Shown here: positions 44,541 through 54,339 of the stretch, one piece after another | How positions within the stretch are numbered: position 1 is the stretch's first letter | Layout of the letters: each line of letters starts with the position of its first letter | Origin: Lutimaribacter_A marinistellae | GTDB lineage: Bacteria; Pseudomonadota; Alphaproteobacteria; Rhodobacterales; Rhodobacteraceae | Reading direction: 5' to 3' | Assembly: GCF_042648365.1 (NCBI RefSeq) | Contig: NZ_JBHRXI010000049.1 | Location: forward strand, 186,001-250,000 | Length of the DNA: 64,000 bases | Notes under the pieces: model-generated | What the model was told of the DNA's origin: nothing | Database searches by the model: none | What the model saw: the letters and a program-made list of their open reading frames with translations, nothing else | Translations under genes and position numbers: made by a program

Positions 44541-46082
44541 ATGGACGAAAAGATATTTCTGGGCGGCGGTGGACCAGATTACGGTCAACCGCAAGGGTTG
44601 GCTCTGAAATACGCGAACAGGCACGGGCTGATAGCTGGCGCAACAGGAACCGGCAAGACAGTCTCGCTCCAGATTCTCGCAGAAGGATTTTCCGAAGCAG
44701 GCGTGCCAGTGTTTCTCGCAGATGTTAAAGGGGACCTTTCAGGACTCGCCCTGGCAGGTTCGGAAAGCCACAAACTGCACGAGGCATTCAAGTCCCGTGC
44801 GGAAACGATCGGGTTCCAAGACTATACCTATCGCGCCAGCCCGGTCACCTTTTGGGATCTGTTCGGCAAGCAAGGACACCCCGTGCGTACGACCGTAAGC
44901 GAAATGGGGCCGCTGCTGTTGGCAAGGCTTCTGGAATTGAGCGAGGCGCAGGAGGGGATCCTGAACATAGCTTTTCGCCTCGCCGACGAAGAAGGTTTGC
45001 CCTTGCTCGATCTCAAGGATCTGCAAGCCCTGCTTGTCTGGGTAGGCGAGAACCGCGCGAACCTGTCCTTGCGTTACGGAAACATTTCGACCGCGTCGAT
45101 CGGAGCGATCCAGCGACGGCTTCTGGTGATCGAAAATCAGGGCGGCAACCGTTTGTTCGGGGAACCCGCGCTCGACCTGAACGACCTCATGCGCGTGGAC
45201 CCGGACGGACGTGGGATGGTCAACATTCTCGCCGCTGACACACTCATGCGCGCACCCAGGCTGTACGCCACATTCCTGCTTTGGCTTTTGTCGGAATTGT
45301 TTGAAGATCTGCCAGAGGTCGGAGACCCTGACAAACCTCGCCTCGTGTTTTTCTTTGACGAGGCGCATTTGCTGTTTGAGGATGCCCCCAAAGCTTTGGT
45401 GGACAAGGTCGAGCAGGTTGCGCGACTGATCCGGTCCAAGGGCGTTGGCGTCTACTTCATCAGTCAGTCGCCAGCGGACATCCCCGAGGATATTCTAGGT
45501 CAGTTGGGCAATCGGGTTCAGCATGCTCTACGGGCATTCACTGCGCGGGATCGGCGTAACCTTGCCCGCGCGGCAGAAACCTATCGCGAGAACCCCGATT
45601 TCGATACTGAAGTCGCCATTCGCGAGGTCGGGGTTGGCGAAGCCGTGACGTCGATGCTGGAGAGAAAGGGCGTGCCGGGGATCGTTCAGCGCACCTTGAT
45701 CCGCCCGCCATCCTCGCAACTTGGTCCAATCACCGAGAAGGAGCGGCGCGCAGTCCTGGCTGCCTCGGAACTCGCGGCAAAATACGATGCCACTGTGGAT
45801 CGGCATTCCGCATACGAGATACTGGCCAAGCGAGCCGAGAACGCGGCATCAGAGGCCGAAAAGGCCGAAGCCTCATACGAGGAAGAGGTCGCCGCCGTTC
45901 GAGAGTACTCGGCGGCAAGGCGCTATAGCGGCACACGTGTCCAGCGTTCCTCTTCGAGGCGAGAGGTGACGCGCGACACATTCGGAAGCGCGCTCAGCGA
46001 AGCGGTCATCAAGGAACTGAAAGGCACAACAGGCCGCCGGATTGTGCGCGGTATATTGGGCGGACTATTCAAGGGCCGATGA
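44541..46082 (+). CDS. HerA-like ATPase, DUF853 family
   Basis: 513 residues from ATG 44541. Walker A is LIAGATGTGKTVSLQ, Walker B is RLVFFFDEAHLLF, and an arginine-finger-like region is VYFISQSPADIPEDILGQLG. A charged Ala/Glu coiled-coil stretch (AENAASEAEKAEASYEEEVA) precedes the C-terminus. The HerA/FtsK-type fold suggests a hexameric DNA or macromolecule translocase. The family (YjgR in E. coli) has no settled function. There is no NurA-like nuclease beside it. Confidence 0.88.
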   Translation: MDEKIFLGGGGPDYGQPQGLALKYANRHGLIAGATGTGKTVSLQILAEGFSEAGVPVFLADVKGDLSGLALAGSESHKLHEAFKSRAETIGFQDYTYRASPVTFWDLFGKQGHPVRTTVSEMGPLLLARLLELSEAQEGILNIAFRLADEEGLPLLDLKDLQALLVWVGENRANLSLRYGNISTASIGAIQRRLLVIENQGGNRLFGEPALDLNDLMRVDPDGRGMVNILAADTLMRAPRLYATFLLWLLSELFEDLPEVGDPDKPRLVFFFDEAHLLFEDAPKALVDKVEQVARLIRSKGVGVYFISQSPADIPEDILGQLGNRVQHALRAFTARDRRNLARAAETYRENPDFDTEVAIREVGVGEAVTSMLERKGVPGIVQRTLIRPPSSQLGPITEKERRAVLAASELAAKYDATVDRHSAYEILAKRAENAASEAEKAEASYEEEVAAVREYSAARRYSGTRVQRSSSRREVTRDTFGSALSEAVIKELKGTTGRRIVRGILGGLFKGR

Positions 46083-46161
46083 TATCCGCCAAAGCCAAAA
46101 CCGTCGAAGGCTGAAAAGTATGATGGGCCAGAGCTCCTTATGAACTCTGGCCCGTTATGGT

Positions 46162-47466
46162 TCACTTTTCGGGTATCAGGCCTCTCGGACTGAAACGCAG
46201 GACCAATAGAAGTATCACTCCCATGGTCAGCAATCGCATATGCGCTGCGCTATCGATGAGGTGAAGACGCAATGCGCTGTCTTCGGCCATGCCTGACGTT
46301 ATCAGCTGCATGACCCACAGTCCGATCGGCTCAACCTGTACCCACAGGAACCAGATGAGCATGGCCCCCAGAACGGCACCGAAGTTGTTGCCAGAGCCCC
46401 CCACGATCACCATCACCCAAACCAGGAAGGTGAAACGCAGCGGCTGGTAGCTGCCGGGCGTCAACTGACCGTCAAGCGTGGTCATCATGGCACCAGCAAT
46501 CCCGCAGATCGCTGACCCCAGAACGAAGACCTGAAGATGACGGCGGGTTACGTCCTTGCCCATCGCCTCGGCCGCAACCTCGTTGTCGCGGATCGCGCGC
46601 ATCATACGGCCCCAGGGGCTCTTGAGCGCCATCTGCGCCATCCAGAGGAGGATGAGCAGCACGATCAGGAACAGAACGGAATAGCCGACTTTGACGTAGA
46701 GGGTCGAAGCGGTAACAGGGTCGAGCCCCATGCCCGCCGCACGTTCGACGAAACCCGCATCTCCCTGCAGGTCGATTTCGTACGGAACGGGGCGGGGCAG
46801 GCCGATCACGTTCTTGACCCCACGGGCCAGCCAGTCTTCGTTCTTGAGGACGGCAATGATGATCTCCGCGATACCCAGAGTCGCGATGGCAAGGTAGTCA
46901 GACCGCAGACCGAGTGCGGTTTTTCCGATCAGCCAGGCCGCACCGGCTGCCAGCAACGCACCGGCGGGCCACGCTAGCAAGACCGGAAGGCCAAGACCCC
47001 CGATGTTGCCTGCTGCGGCCGGGTTGATCGCCTCAACAGCGGAAACGTTCGGATCGAATACCGCACGATAAAGGAAGAATCCGCCAATCAAGACGGCCAG
47101 CATCGCAAGCGTGCGTGCCGCGCCCTTAGGTACGCGTTGCGACACCAGAACCGCTGCGACGACCGTCGCTGCACCGAGCAACAGGGCAAGGATAATTCCC
47201 CAACCGCCTGCCGCCCACGCTTCAGGGCGCAGGTCGGTCGAAACCAGGACCACCGCAAGGCCGCCAAGCGCGACAAAGCCCATGACGCCCACGTTGAAGA
47301 GCCCTGCAAACCCCCATTGAAGGTTCACACCGATGGCCATAATCGCCGAGATCAGACCCATATTCATGATCAGCAGTGCCGAGTTCCAGCTTTGCATGAA
47401 ACCGGTCAAAACGATCAGACCAGCCACAAAGGCGAACAGAAGCGTGTTCTTCATTGGTGCGCTCAT
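46162..47466 (-). CDS. livM: Branched-chain amino acid type ABC permease LivM
   Basis: 434 residues with about ten membrane segments. The family signature for coupling to the ATPases is MRAIRDNEVAAEAMGKDVTRRHLQVFVL-like (46580s region). Substrate binding and partner genes are all adjacent. It is longer than E. coli LivM because of extra helices near the N-terminus. The start overlaps the livH stop by four bases. Confidence 0.92.
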   Translation of the reverse strand: MSAPMKNTLLFAFVAGLIVLTGFMQSWNSALLIMNMGLISAIMAIGVNLQWGFAGLFNVGVMGFVALGGLAVVLVSTDLRPEAWAAGGWGIILALLLGAATVVAAVLVSQRVPKGAARTLAMLAVLIGGFFLYRAVFDPNVSAVEAINPAAAGNIGGLGLPVLLAWPAGALLAAGAAWLIGKTALGLRSDYLAIATLGIAEIIIAVLKNEDWLARGVKNVIGLPRPVPYEIDLQGDAGFVERAAGMGLDPVTASTLYVKVGYSVLFLIVLLILLWMAQMALKSPWGRMMRAIRDNEVAAEAMGKDVTRRHLQVFVLGSAICGIAGAMMTTLDGQLTPGSYQPLRFTFLVWVMVIVGGSGNNFGAVLGAMLIWFLWVQVEPIGLWVMQLITSGMAEDSALRLHLIDSAAHMRLLTMGVILLLVLRFSPRGLIPEK

Positions 47467-48464
47467 ACCGATTTCCCCCGGAAAAGGCCCGTCGGGCGGA
47501 ACAGAAGCACGATCAGCAGGATCACGAAGCTGACGGCGAACTTGTAGTCAGTGCTCAGCAACTGCACGAGGCCTGAAGGCTCCGCACCCATATACTGCAG
47601 CACCTTTTTCCACGCATAGGTGATGGTCACCTCGGAAAAGGCGATGATGAACCCTCCGGCAATCGCCCCAAGCGGTGAACCGAGGCCCCCGACAATGGCC
47701 GACGCAAAGATCGGCAAAAGGAGCTGGAAATAGACAAAGGGTTTGAAGCTTTTGTCCAGCCCGTAAAGCACACCGGCAGTGGTGGCGAGGGCGGCCACGA
47801 TCAACCACGTGTACATAACCACCCGTTCGGGGTTGATACCCGACAGAAGGGCGAGGTCCTCGTTGTCGGAATAGGCGCGCATCGATTTGCCGGTGCGGGT
47901 CTTGTTCAGGAACCAGAACAGCAGCACCACGGCAATCACGGCCACGATGACGGTGATACCTTGTGTTGTCTTGATCGTAAGGCCCTCGTCCAACCCGGTC
48001 ATCTGTTTGAAATCCCGGGCGGAAATGATGAACCGTTCGCCATCCGCAAACCGTTGGTCGTCTGGTCCAATGATGAATCGGACAAGGCCGTTCATGATGA
48101 ACATCACGCCCATCGATACGATCACAAGGATCACCGGTTTTGCCTTCTGTTCGCGGTAAAAACGATAGACCAGCCTGTCCGTGACCAGCAGCAAAGCGAC
48201 ACAGCCAAGAATGGCGAAGGGCAGGGCGAGAAGCGCGGTGGGAAGTGGCCCGAGGCCAATGCCCATCGCCTGAAACCACCAGGTCACCAGAACGGCGATC
48301 ATTGCACCGAACGCCATGGTGTCGCCATGCGCGAAATTCGAGAAGCGCAGGATACCGTAAATTAGCGTCACGCCAAGCGCGCCAAGGGCAAGCTGGCTAC
48401 CATATGCGATGCCGGGGATAAGTACGAAGTTGGAAAGCGCCACAAGGGCGTTGAGGAAATCCAT
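47463..48464 (-). CDS. livH: Branched-chain amino acid type ABC permease LivH
   Basis: 333 residues with eight or so membrane helices. The N-terminal GVTLIYGILRFSNFAHGDTM and the coupling segment MRAYSDNEDLALLSGINPER are LivH hallmarks. It lies three bases after livF and overlaps livM. Confidence 0.93.
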   Translation of the reverse strand: MDFLNALVALSNFVLIPGIAYGSQLALGALGVTLIYGILRFSNFAHGDTMAFGAMIAVLVTWWFQAMGIGLGPLPTALLALPFAILGCVALLLVTDRLVYRFYREQKAKPVILVIVSMGVMFIMNGLVRFIIGPDDQRFADGERFIISARDFKQMTGLDEGLTIKTTQGITVIVAVIAVVLLFWFLNKTRTGKSMRAYSDNEDLALLSGINPERVVMYTWLIVAALATTAGVLYGLDKSFKPFVYFQLLLPIFASAIVGGLGSPLGAIAGGFIIAFSEVTITYAWKKVLQYMGAEPSGLVQLLSTDYKFAVSFVILLIVLLFRPTGLFRGKSV

Positions 48465-48467
48465 GTC

Positions 48468-49304
48468 TCAGCCCCCCAGGAAGGATTTGCGCACTTCGGG
48501 GTCGGCCAAGAGTTCCTTGCCGGTCCCGGTATATGCGTTGCGGCCTTGCACAAGCACATAGCCTTTGTCCGCGATCTCAAGGGCTTGGCGCGCGTTCTGC
48601 TCGACCATCAGGATCGGCAGCCCTGTTCGGCTGACTTCGATAATACGGTCGAATAGCTCATCCATCACGATGGGTGAAACACCAGCGGTTGGTTCGTCTA
48701 GCATCAGGACCTTGGGCTGTGTCATCAACGCTCGGCCCACGGCGACCTGCTGACGCTGCCCGCCGGACAACTCACCAGCCGGTTGATGGCGTTTCTCTTT
48801 CAGGATCGGGAACAGCTCATAGACCTGCTCCATGGTCCCCGTGATGTCGTCGCGGCGGATGAAAGCCCCCATCTCAAGATTTTCCTCGACCGTCATCGAA
48901 GTGAAGATATTGGAGGTTTGCGGGACGAAACCCATGCCCTTGGTCACTCGGTCCTGAGGCGACAGTTGCGTGATGTCTTCGCCGTCCAGTCGAACCGAGC
49001 CGGAGCGAACATCAAGCATCCCGAAGATGGCCTTCATCGCAGTCGACTTGCCCGCACCGTTCGGCCCGACGATCACGGCGATCTCACCGGGATCTACGGC
49101 GACGGTGCACTCATGCAGGATATCAGGACCTTTGCCATACCCGCCGGTCATCGTATCGCCGATCAGGAACGGCCCGCCCTCGACGCGCGATGTAGCACCG
49201 CTTTTGCGGTGTGCAGGGGTCATCGTGCCCACGCCATGAGTGTTGGTGATCGATCGGTCCTTGTTGCCGCGCCCGTCCTGATAGGGATTGTCGCTATCGC
49301 TCAT
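48468..49304 (-). CDS. livF: ABC transporter ATP-binding protein LivF
   Basis: 278 residues. Walker A is VGPNGAGKSTAMK, signature LSGGQRQQVAVGRAL, and Walker B VLMLDEPTAGVSP. It carries about 40 extra hydrophilic N-terminal residues compared with E. coli LivF (237 residues). An internal ATG at residue 28 is a possible later start, but the upstream ATG overlaps the livG stop, which favours the long form. Confidence 0.93.
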   Translation of the reverse strand: MSDSDNPYQDGRGNKDRSITNTHGVGTMTPAHRKSGATSRVEGGPFLIGDTMTGGYGKGPDILHECTVAVDPGEIAVIVGPNGAGKSTAMKAIFGMLDVRSGSVRLDGEDITQLSPQDRVTKGMGFVPQTSNIFTSMTVEENLEMGAFIRRDDITGTMEQVYELFPILKEKRHQPAGELSGGQRQQVAVGRALMTQPKVLMLDEPTAGVSPIVMDELFDRIIEVSRTGLPILMVEQNARQALEIADKGYVLVQGRNAYTGTGKELLADPEVRKSFLGG

Positions 49305-50089
49305 GCGCCGGCCTCCAACTGATCCTTGTTCTTGAGACCGGTTCCCAGGTACGCCTCGATCACCTGCTCGTTGGCCTTGATCTCTTCGAGTGTACCTTCG
49401 GCCAGAACCTTGCCCTCGGCCATACAGATCACTGGGTCGCAGAGCCGTCCAATGAAATCCATATCGTGCTCGATCACGACGAAGGTGTAGCCGCGTTCTT
49501 CGTTGAGCCGGATGATAGCATCACCGATTGTGTTCAAAAGCGTTCTGTTAACGCCAGCGCCAACTTCGTCCAGAAAGACGATCTTGGCATCAACCATCAT
49601 TGTCCGCCCAAGCTCCAGCAGCTTTTTCTGGCCACCGGAAACCTGGCCGGCCTTGTGATCGGCAAGGTGCGAAATGGTCAGGAACTCGAGCACCTCATCG
49701 GCTTTTGCGGCGAGTGCGCGCTCTTCGTTCGCGATCCGCTTGCGGCCGAACCACGTGTTCCAAAGGCTTTCACCGGATTGAGCGCCGGGTACCATCATGA
49801 GGTTCTCGCGGCAGGACATCGAGCTGAACTCATGCGCGATCTGAAATGTGCGCAGCAGCCCCTTGTGGAAAAGTTCATGTGGCGGCAGGCCAGTGATGTC
49901 TTCGCCATCCATGGTGACCCGTCCGCTGGTCGGCTCCAGCACGCCGGCAATCACGTTGAACAGAGTGGTCTTGCCGGCTCCGTTCGGTCCGATAAGGCCG
50001 GTAATGGAACCCTTGGCGATTTCCAGCGATGCCCCGTCCACCGCATGGAACCCGCCGAAGTGCTTGTGCACGTCTTCGACGACGATCAT
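49301..50089 (-). CDS. livG: ABC transporter ATP-binding protein LivG
   Basis: About 262 residues from the ATG at 50087-50089 (complement), preceded by GGGGGAAG. Walker A is IGPNGAGKTTLFN, signature VSGGQKKLLELGRTM, and Walker B KIVFLDEVGAGVN. The latter has Val where most ABC proteins have Pro, common in LivG. The upstream in-frame extension to 50194 looks non-coding. Confidence 0.93.
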   Translation of the reverse strand: MIVVEDVHKHFGGFHAVDGASLEIAKGSITGLIGPNGAGKTTLFNVIAGVLEPTSGRVTMDGEDITGLPPHELFHKGLLRTFQIAHEFSSMSCRENLMMVPGAQSGESLWNTWFGRKRIANEERALAAKADEVLEFLTISHLADHKAGQVSGGQKKLLELGRTMMVDAKIVFLDEVGAGVNRTLLNTIGDAIIRLNEERGYTFVVIEHDMDFIGRLCDPVICMAEGKVLAEGTLEEIKANEQVIEAYLGTGLKNKDQLEAGA

Positions 50090-50229
50090 GTCTTCCCCCG
50101 AAGCCGCCCGTTTTTTGTCGGCGGTCCTGTTGGTGTTGGTCCTTGCCTTCCGAAAAAGGTGCGGCCTTTTGTCATTGAAACAGCCCGGACACAAGGCCCG
50201 GGCTGCTCGATTTCAAGGATTCGCTTGGA

Positions 50230-51423
50230 TCAACGATATCCGGCGGTCGTATCGTCGCCGCCTTCGTAGGCGATTTCGCGATAGTTGCCCGCGGCTTCGC
50301 CCGGTCCGATCAGCTCGACGCCGGTTGCGCCGACATAGTCGATGTCACCGCCGTTCTTGAGGATTTCCAGACCCTTGGCCAGTTCACCGACGCCGATCTG
50401 TTCGCCCGGAGCGTTGGCGACTTCCATCACCTTGTCCTTGTAATCGCCCGAATCCATCGAACCGGCAGCCTGCATTGCAAGCATGATCAGCGCGGCGGCG
50501 TCATAGGATTCCGGCGTAAAGGGCGAGGTCGAATCGAACGCGCCGTCAACAAGCTCGGCATAGGCGTTGGACAGTTCTTCGGACGGGCTGGGATGCGCAC
50601 CCGAAGAGCCGTCGATCTCGGTTCCGAAATTCTCGAGCAGTTTCTCCGAAACCATACCGTCGGGGAAATGGAATGTATCAAATGCGCCCGAGTCGAGCGC
50701 AGCGCGCACGATGCCCGAACCACCCTGATCCACATAACCCGCAACGACCAGACGATCGCCGCCGGCAGAAGCCAGCGCACCGACTTCGGCCGAATAGTCC
50801 GCCTTGCCGTCTTCATGTGCAGCCGAGATGGTCACCGTGCCGCCCGCCGCTTCGAACGCTTGCTGGAAGCTGTCGGCGAGACCCTTTCCGTAATCGTTGT
50901 TGGTGTAGGTCACCGCGACTTCCTTTATGTCCTGATCCATCAGGATCTCGGTAATCACCGCACCCTGGCGTGCGTCGGACGGGGCGGTCCGGAAGAACAG
51001 GCCATTATCCTCGGCATCCGACAATGCAGGCGAAGTTGCCGACGGCGAAATCATCACCACGCCGTTCGGAACGGCAACGTTCGACAGGATCGCACCGGTC
51101 ACGCCCGAGCAGTCTGCACCGACGATGCCGGAAACGCCGTCCGATGTGATGAGGCGCTCGGCGGCGGCTGTCGCTGCGCCCGCGTCGATGCAGGTCGAGT
51201 CTGCGCGAACGGGGGTCACTGATGCACCATCGAGCAGCATGCCGCTATCGGTGACTTCCTTCATCGCCAGTTCCGCGCCATCGGCCATGGAAGGCGTCAG
51301 CGATTCGATGGGGCCGGTGAAGCCCAGGATGATGCCGATCTTGACTTCCTTGCTGTGGCTGCCCGCGAAGGCCGAGCTTGCCAGCAGCGCGGTCGCGGCG
51401 GTTGCCGTAAGAAGCTTTTTCAT
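50230..51423 (-). CDS. Periplasmic substrate-binding protein of the Liv-type transporter
   Basis: 397 residues from the ATG at 51421-51423, with GGGAG nearby. The signal peptide (LLTATAATALLASSAFA) leads into a type I periplasmic-binding fold (EVKIGIILGFTGPIESL, GVSGIVGADCSGVTGAILS, EVAVTYTNNDYGKGLAD). It is the first gene of the five-gene operon. The ligand may be a branched-chain amino acid, but the family also includes amide and urea binders, so the substrate is open. Confidence 0.92.
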   Translation of the reverse strand: MKKLLTATAATALLASSAFAGSHSKEVKIGIILGFTGPIESLTPSMADGAELAMKEVTDSGMLLDGASVTPVRADSTCIDAGAATAAAERLITSDGVSGIVGADCSGVTGAILSNVAVPNGVVMISPSATSPALSDAEDNGLFFRTAPSDARQGAVITEILMDQDIKEVAVTYTNNDYGKGLADSFQQAFEAAGGTVTISAAHEDGKADYSAEVGALASAGGDRLVVAGYVDQGGSGIVRAALDSGAFDTFHFPDGMVSEKLLENFGTEIDGSSGAHPSPSEELSNAYAELVDGAFDSTSPFTPESYDAAALIMLAMQAAGSMDSGDYKDKVMEVANAPGEQIGVGELAKGLEILKNGGDIDYVGATGVELIGPGEAAGNYREIAYEGGDDTTAGYR

Positions 51424-51571
51424 GAGGTACTCCCTTGTTGGAACGATTTCGTTCTGAACCGACCCTATGCAGAGTGTTGAGAAAAGAAAAGTGTTATTGA
51501 AAGCCCTCAAATCGGGTTGGAATCCGACCCGTTCGGACCACTTCATAAAGGCGCAGTAAAGGAAGGCGGTC

Positions 51572-52666
51572 ATGCGAATACTCGTAGTTCTGATCCTTTT
51601 CGCCTGGACGGGAATTGTTCAGGCACAGACGATTTCGACGGACGCGGGGCCTGCTCGTGTAGAGCGGGTGATCGATGGGCTGGACGTTCCATGGGCCATC
51701 GATTTTCTTCCCGACGGTAGCGTACTGGTAACGGAATTGTCGGGTGAGTTGTTGCTGTGGCGCGATGGCGAGACACAAACAGTCTCCGGTGTGCCGCGCG
51801 TCTGGGCGCGCGGGCAGGGCGGGCTTCTTGATGTCATGGTTCCACGCGACTTCTCCCGAACCCAAGAGATTTTTCTGACCTACGCCAAGGACCATTCCAA
51901 CGGAGCGGCCACTGCCGTTGCGGTCGCGCGTCTCAGCACTGAGGGCGCTCGGCTGGAGAATGCGCGCACGATTTTCGAAGCAAGCTCAGGGAACTCCGGT
52001 GGCCGCCATTTCGGAAGCCGGGTCATCGAGGCGCCGGACGGGAAACTCTTCGTTACGATAGGTGAACGCGGAGATCGACCATCGGCACAGGACTTGTCCC
52101 GCCACAACGGATCGGTCATCCGGGTTAATCGAGATGGAACCGTGCCGTCGGACAACCCGTTCACCGGGCAATCGGGCGCGCAACCGGAAATCTGGAGCTT
52201 TGGCCATCGCAATCCACAAGGCGCATCCTTCGACAAAAGAGGCGGTTTATGGGTCGTCGAGCATGGCGCGCGTGGTGGTGATGAGGTCAATCGGGTTCAA
52301 AAGGGATATAATTACGGCTGGCCGGTCATCTCCTACGGTCGTCATTATTCCGGAGCAAAGATCGGAGAGGGTACATCCAAGCCGGGCATGGAGCAGCCCG
52401 AGTTCTATTGGGACCCTTCCATCGCGCCTTCGGGCATGACGGTCTATTCCGGTAAGCTTTGGCCGGAATGGCGGGGTGACCTTCTTGTCGGGTCTCTGAA
52501 GTTCGACATGATCTCACGTCTTTCCGGCAGCCCTTTGCGAGAGGTCGAAAGGATCGAAGCCGACGAGACCCTGAGGATCCGCGACGTGGTCGAAGCCCCC
52601 GATGGCGCAATCTGGTTCGCATCCGAGGGCCAAGGCGCTGTTTTCCGTATTACGCCTGCGAATTAG
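51572..52666 (+). CDS. PQQ-dependent aldose sugar dehydrogenase (YliI/Asd-like)
   Basis: 364 residues with a signal peptide (LVVLILFAWTGIVQAQ). The soluble glucose dehydrogenase beta-propeller is recognised by GLDVPWAIDFLPDGSVLVTE, GRHFGSR, FGHRNPQGASFD, VEHGARGGDEVN and YNYGWPVISYG, which hold the PQQ and calcium ligands and the catalytic histidine. It oxidises aldose sugars in the periplasm. Several segments fit the YliI type better than GdhB. No PQQ synthesis gene is in the window. Confidence 0.9.
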   Translation: MRILVVLILFAWTGIVQAQTISTDAGPARVERVIDGLDVPWAIDFLPDGSVLVTELSGELLLWRDGETQTVSGVPRVWARGQGGLLDVMVPRDFSRTQEIFLTYAKDHSNGAATAVAVARLSTEGARLENARTIFEASSGNSGGRHFGSRVIEAPDGKLFVTIGERGDRPSAQDLSRHNGSVIRVNRDGTVPSDNPFTGQSGAQPEIWSFGHRNPQGASFDKRGGLWVVEHGARGGDEVNRVQKGYNYGWPVISYGRHYSGAKIGEGTSKPGMEQPEFYWDPSIAPSGMTVYSGKLWPEWRGDLLVGSLKFDMISRLSGSPLREVERIEADETLRIRDVVEAPDGAIWFASEGQGAVFRITPAN

Positions 52667-53172
52667 GTTTGCAATTCTTCTCGCGTGACGGCGAAATACG
52701 CGCTGTCACACCACTCATTCTCGCCATACAGAAAGTTCTGTTCGACATAAGCCGTCTGGCGAAAGCCGAGCTTTCGCAGAAGTTTCTCTGAGGCGGTGTT
52801 TCGAGGGTCGATCTGAGCGGTAAGTTCAGGAAGATCGCTGAACCGCTCGAACGCGCGAGGGAGAACAGCACATAAGGCTTCATGTGCCAAGCCTCGGCCC
52901 CAAAGGTCCGGTTGCAGGATATAGCCGATTTCCGGCGCGCCCCACACGCCAGCCTTGCCGATACACCGCCCGTCGAGATCGAGGATGAACTCGAAGCGGT
53001 CGTCTGACGGCCCGGTCATGAATCTCTCGAGAAAGCTGCGGGTCTCGGAAAGTTCGGTATGTGGCGGTCGGTCCCAGTAGCGCATGGCGCGCGGGTCCGA
53101 GAAGATCTCGTGCAGTGGGTCGAGGTCGTCGGAGCGACCGGAGCGCAGAAGCAGGCGGCGCGTACGGATCAT
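52663..53172 (-). CDS. GNAT-family acetyltransferase (RimJ/RimL-like)
   Basis: 169 residues from the ATG at 53170-53172, which overlaps the regulator stop (ATGA). MIRTRRLLLRSGRSDDLDPL and GYILQPDLWGRGLAHEALCA (acetyl-CoA loop), then DPRNTASEKLLRKLGF, are the GNAT motifs of the RimJ/L group. The target is unknown. Its coupling to a GlxA-type regulator is notable. Confidence 0.88.
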   Translation of the reverse strand: MIRTRRLLLRSGRSDDLDPLHEIFSDPRAMRYWDRPPHTELSETRSFLERFMTGPSDDRFEFILDLDGRCIGKAGVWGAPEIGYILQPDLWGRGLAHEALCAVLPRAFERFSDLPELTAQIDPRNTASEKLLRKLGFRQTAYVEQNFLYGENEWCDSAYFAVTREELQT

Positions 53173-54173
53173 ACTGACAGGCGCGCTGCCTGTGTTCCGC
53201 GCTCGCGATACGGCGTCGTGTTGTAATGCGCGCGGTAGCATTTCGAGAAATGCGACGGCGATGCGAATCCGCAGGCGAGGGCCACGTTGATCACGCTCAT
53301 GTCTGTCTGCATCAGAAGGTTGCGCGCTTTTTGCAGGCGCAGTTCCATGTAATAGCGTTTGGGCGAACGGTTGAGATAGCGCCGGAACAGACGCTCAAGC
53401 TGCCGGGTCGACATGCCGACATCCTTGGCGAGGATGGACGGGCTGATGGGTTCCTCGATGTTCTTTTCCATCATCTGGATGACCTGGCTCAGCTTGGGAT
53501 GGCGTACTCCGATCCGGGTGGGTGTAGAGAGGCGCTGTGTGTCCTGATCCGTCCGGATCGTGGAATAGATCAGCTGGTCGGCGACCGCATTTCCAAGGTC
53601 TTCGCCATGATCATCCGCAATGATCTTGAGCATCAGGTCGATGGAAGAGGTTCCTCCGGCGGTTGTCATCCGCGTGCCATCGATCTGGAACACCGATTTG
53701 GTCAGGTTCACCTCCTCGAATTCCTCGGCAAAGCTGTCCGCGTTCTCCCAGTGAATCGTGGCGCGCTTGCCATCAAGCAACCCGGCCTTGGCCAGAGAAT
53801 AGGCAGCGGTGCACAAACCGCCCATCGCCAGCCCCTTGCGCGCTTCGCGCCGGAGCCATCCAAGCAGGCGCTTTGTGGTGGCCTTCTGCACGTCGATGCC
53901 GCCGCACACGAGAATCGTATCCTCGCGCGATAACTCGTCGAGGTCTCCGTCCAGTTTGAATGCGGTACCTGCCGAACAGCGTATCAGGTCACCGCCTTCG
54001 CCAACCAGCCGCCAGGAATACAGCTCACGCCCCGCCATGCGGTTGGCGATGCGCAGGCTCTCCAGCGCGGCGGAAAAGCAAAGCATCGTGAAGTTGTCGA
54101 GAAGCACGAAGACGAAGCGACGTGGTTTGTCCGGATTGGTTTTTACATCGACAGTTCGACGTTGCTCTTTCAT
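53169..54173 (-). CDS. GlxA-family AraC-type transcriptional regulator
   Basis: About 334 residues from the ATG at 54171-54173 (a further ATG at 54239 adds 22). An N-terminal DJ-1/class I glutamine-amidotransferase-like domain (FVFVLLDNFTMLCFSAALES, AMGGLCTAAYSLAKAGLLDG) is followed by an AraC HTH (ILAKDVGMSTRQLERLFRRY, VINVALACGFASPSHFSKCY). The group includes regulators of glycine betaine, carnitine and related methylamine metabolism (GbdR). The effector here is unknown. Confidence 0.9.
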   Translation of the reverse strand: MKEQRRTVDVKTNPDKPRRFVFVLLDNFTMLCFSAALESLRIANRMAGRELYSWRLVGEGGDLIRCSAGTAFKLDGDLDELSREDTILVCGGIDVQKATTKRLLGWLRREARKGLAMGGLCTAAYSLAKAGLLDGKRATIHWENADSFAEEFEEVNLTKSVFQIDGTRMTTAGGTSSIDLMLKIIADDHGEDLGNAVADQLIYSTIRTDQDTQRLSTPTRIGVRHPKLSQVIQMMEKNIEEPISPSILAKDVGMSTRQLERLFRRYLNRSPKRYYMELRLQKARNLLMQTDMSVINVALACGFASPSHFSKCYRAHYNTTPYRERGTQAARLSV

Positions 54174-54339
54174 GTCCGGACGTCCCCTGGTCAAAGAACA
54201 GCATGCGCATTCCGACGCTGTGCCGATCACCTTGCTCAAAGCTTGTTTCCGACGTCAAGAGGCGCAAATCACGTATGGTCACTTGGGACGCCATTTTGTA
54301 TAGAAGCCCCCTGAAACCTTCTCAGCGGAGACGAGAGAA

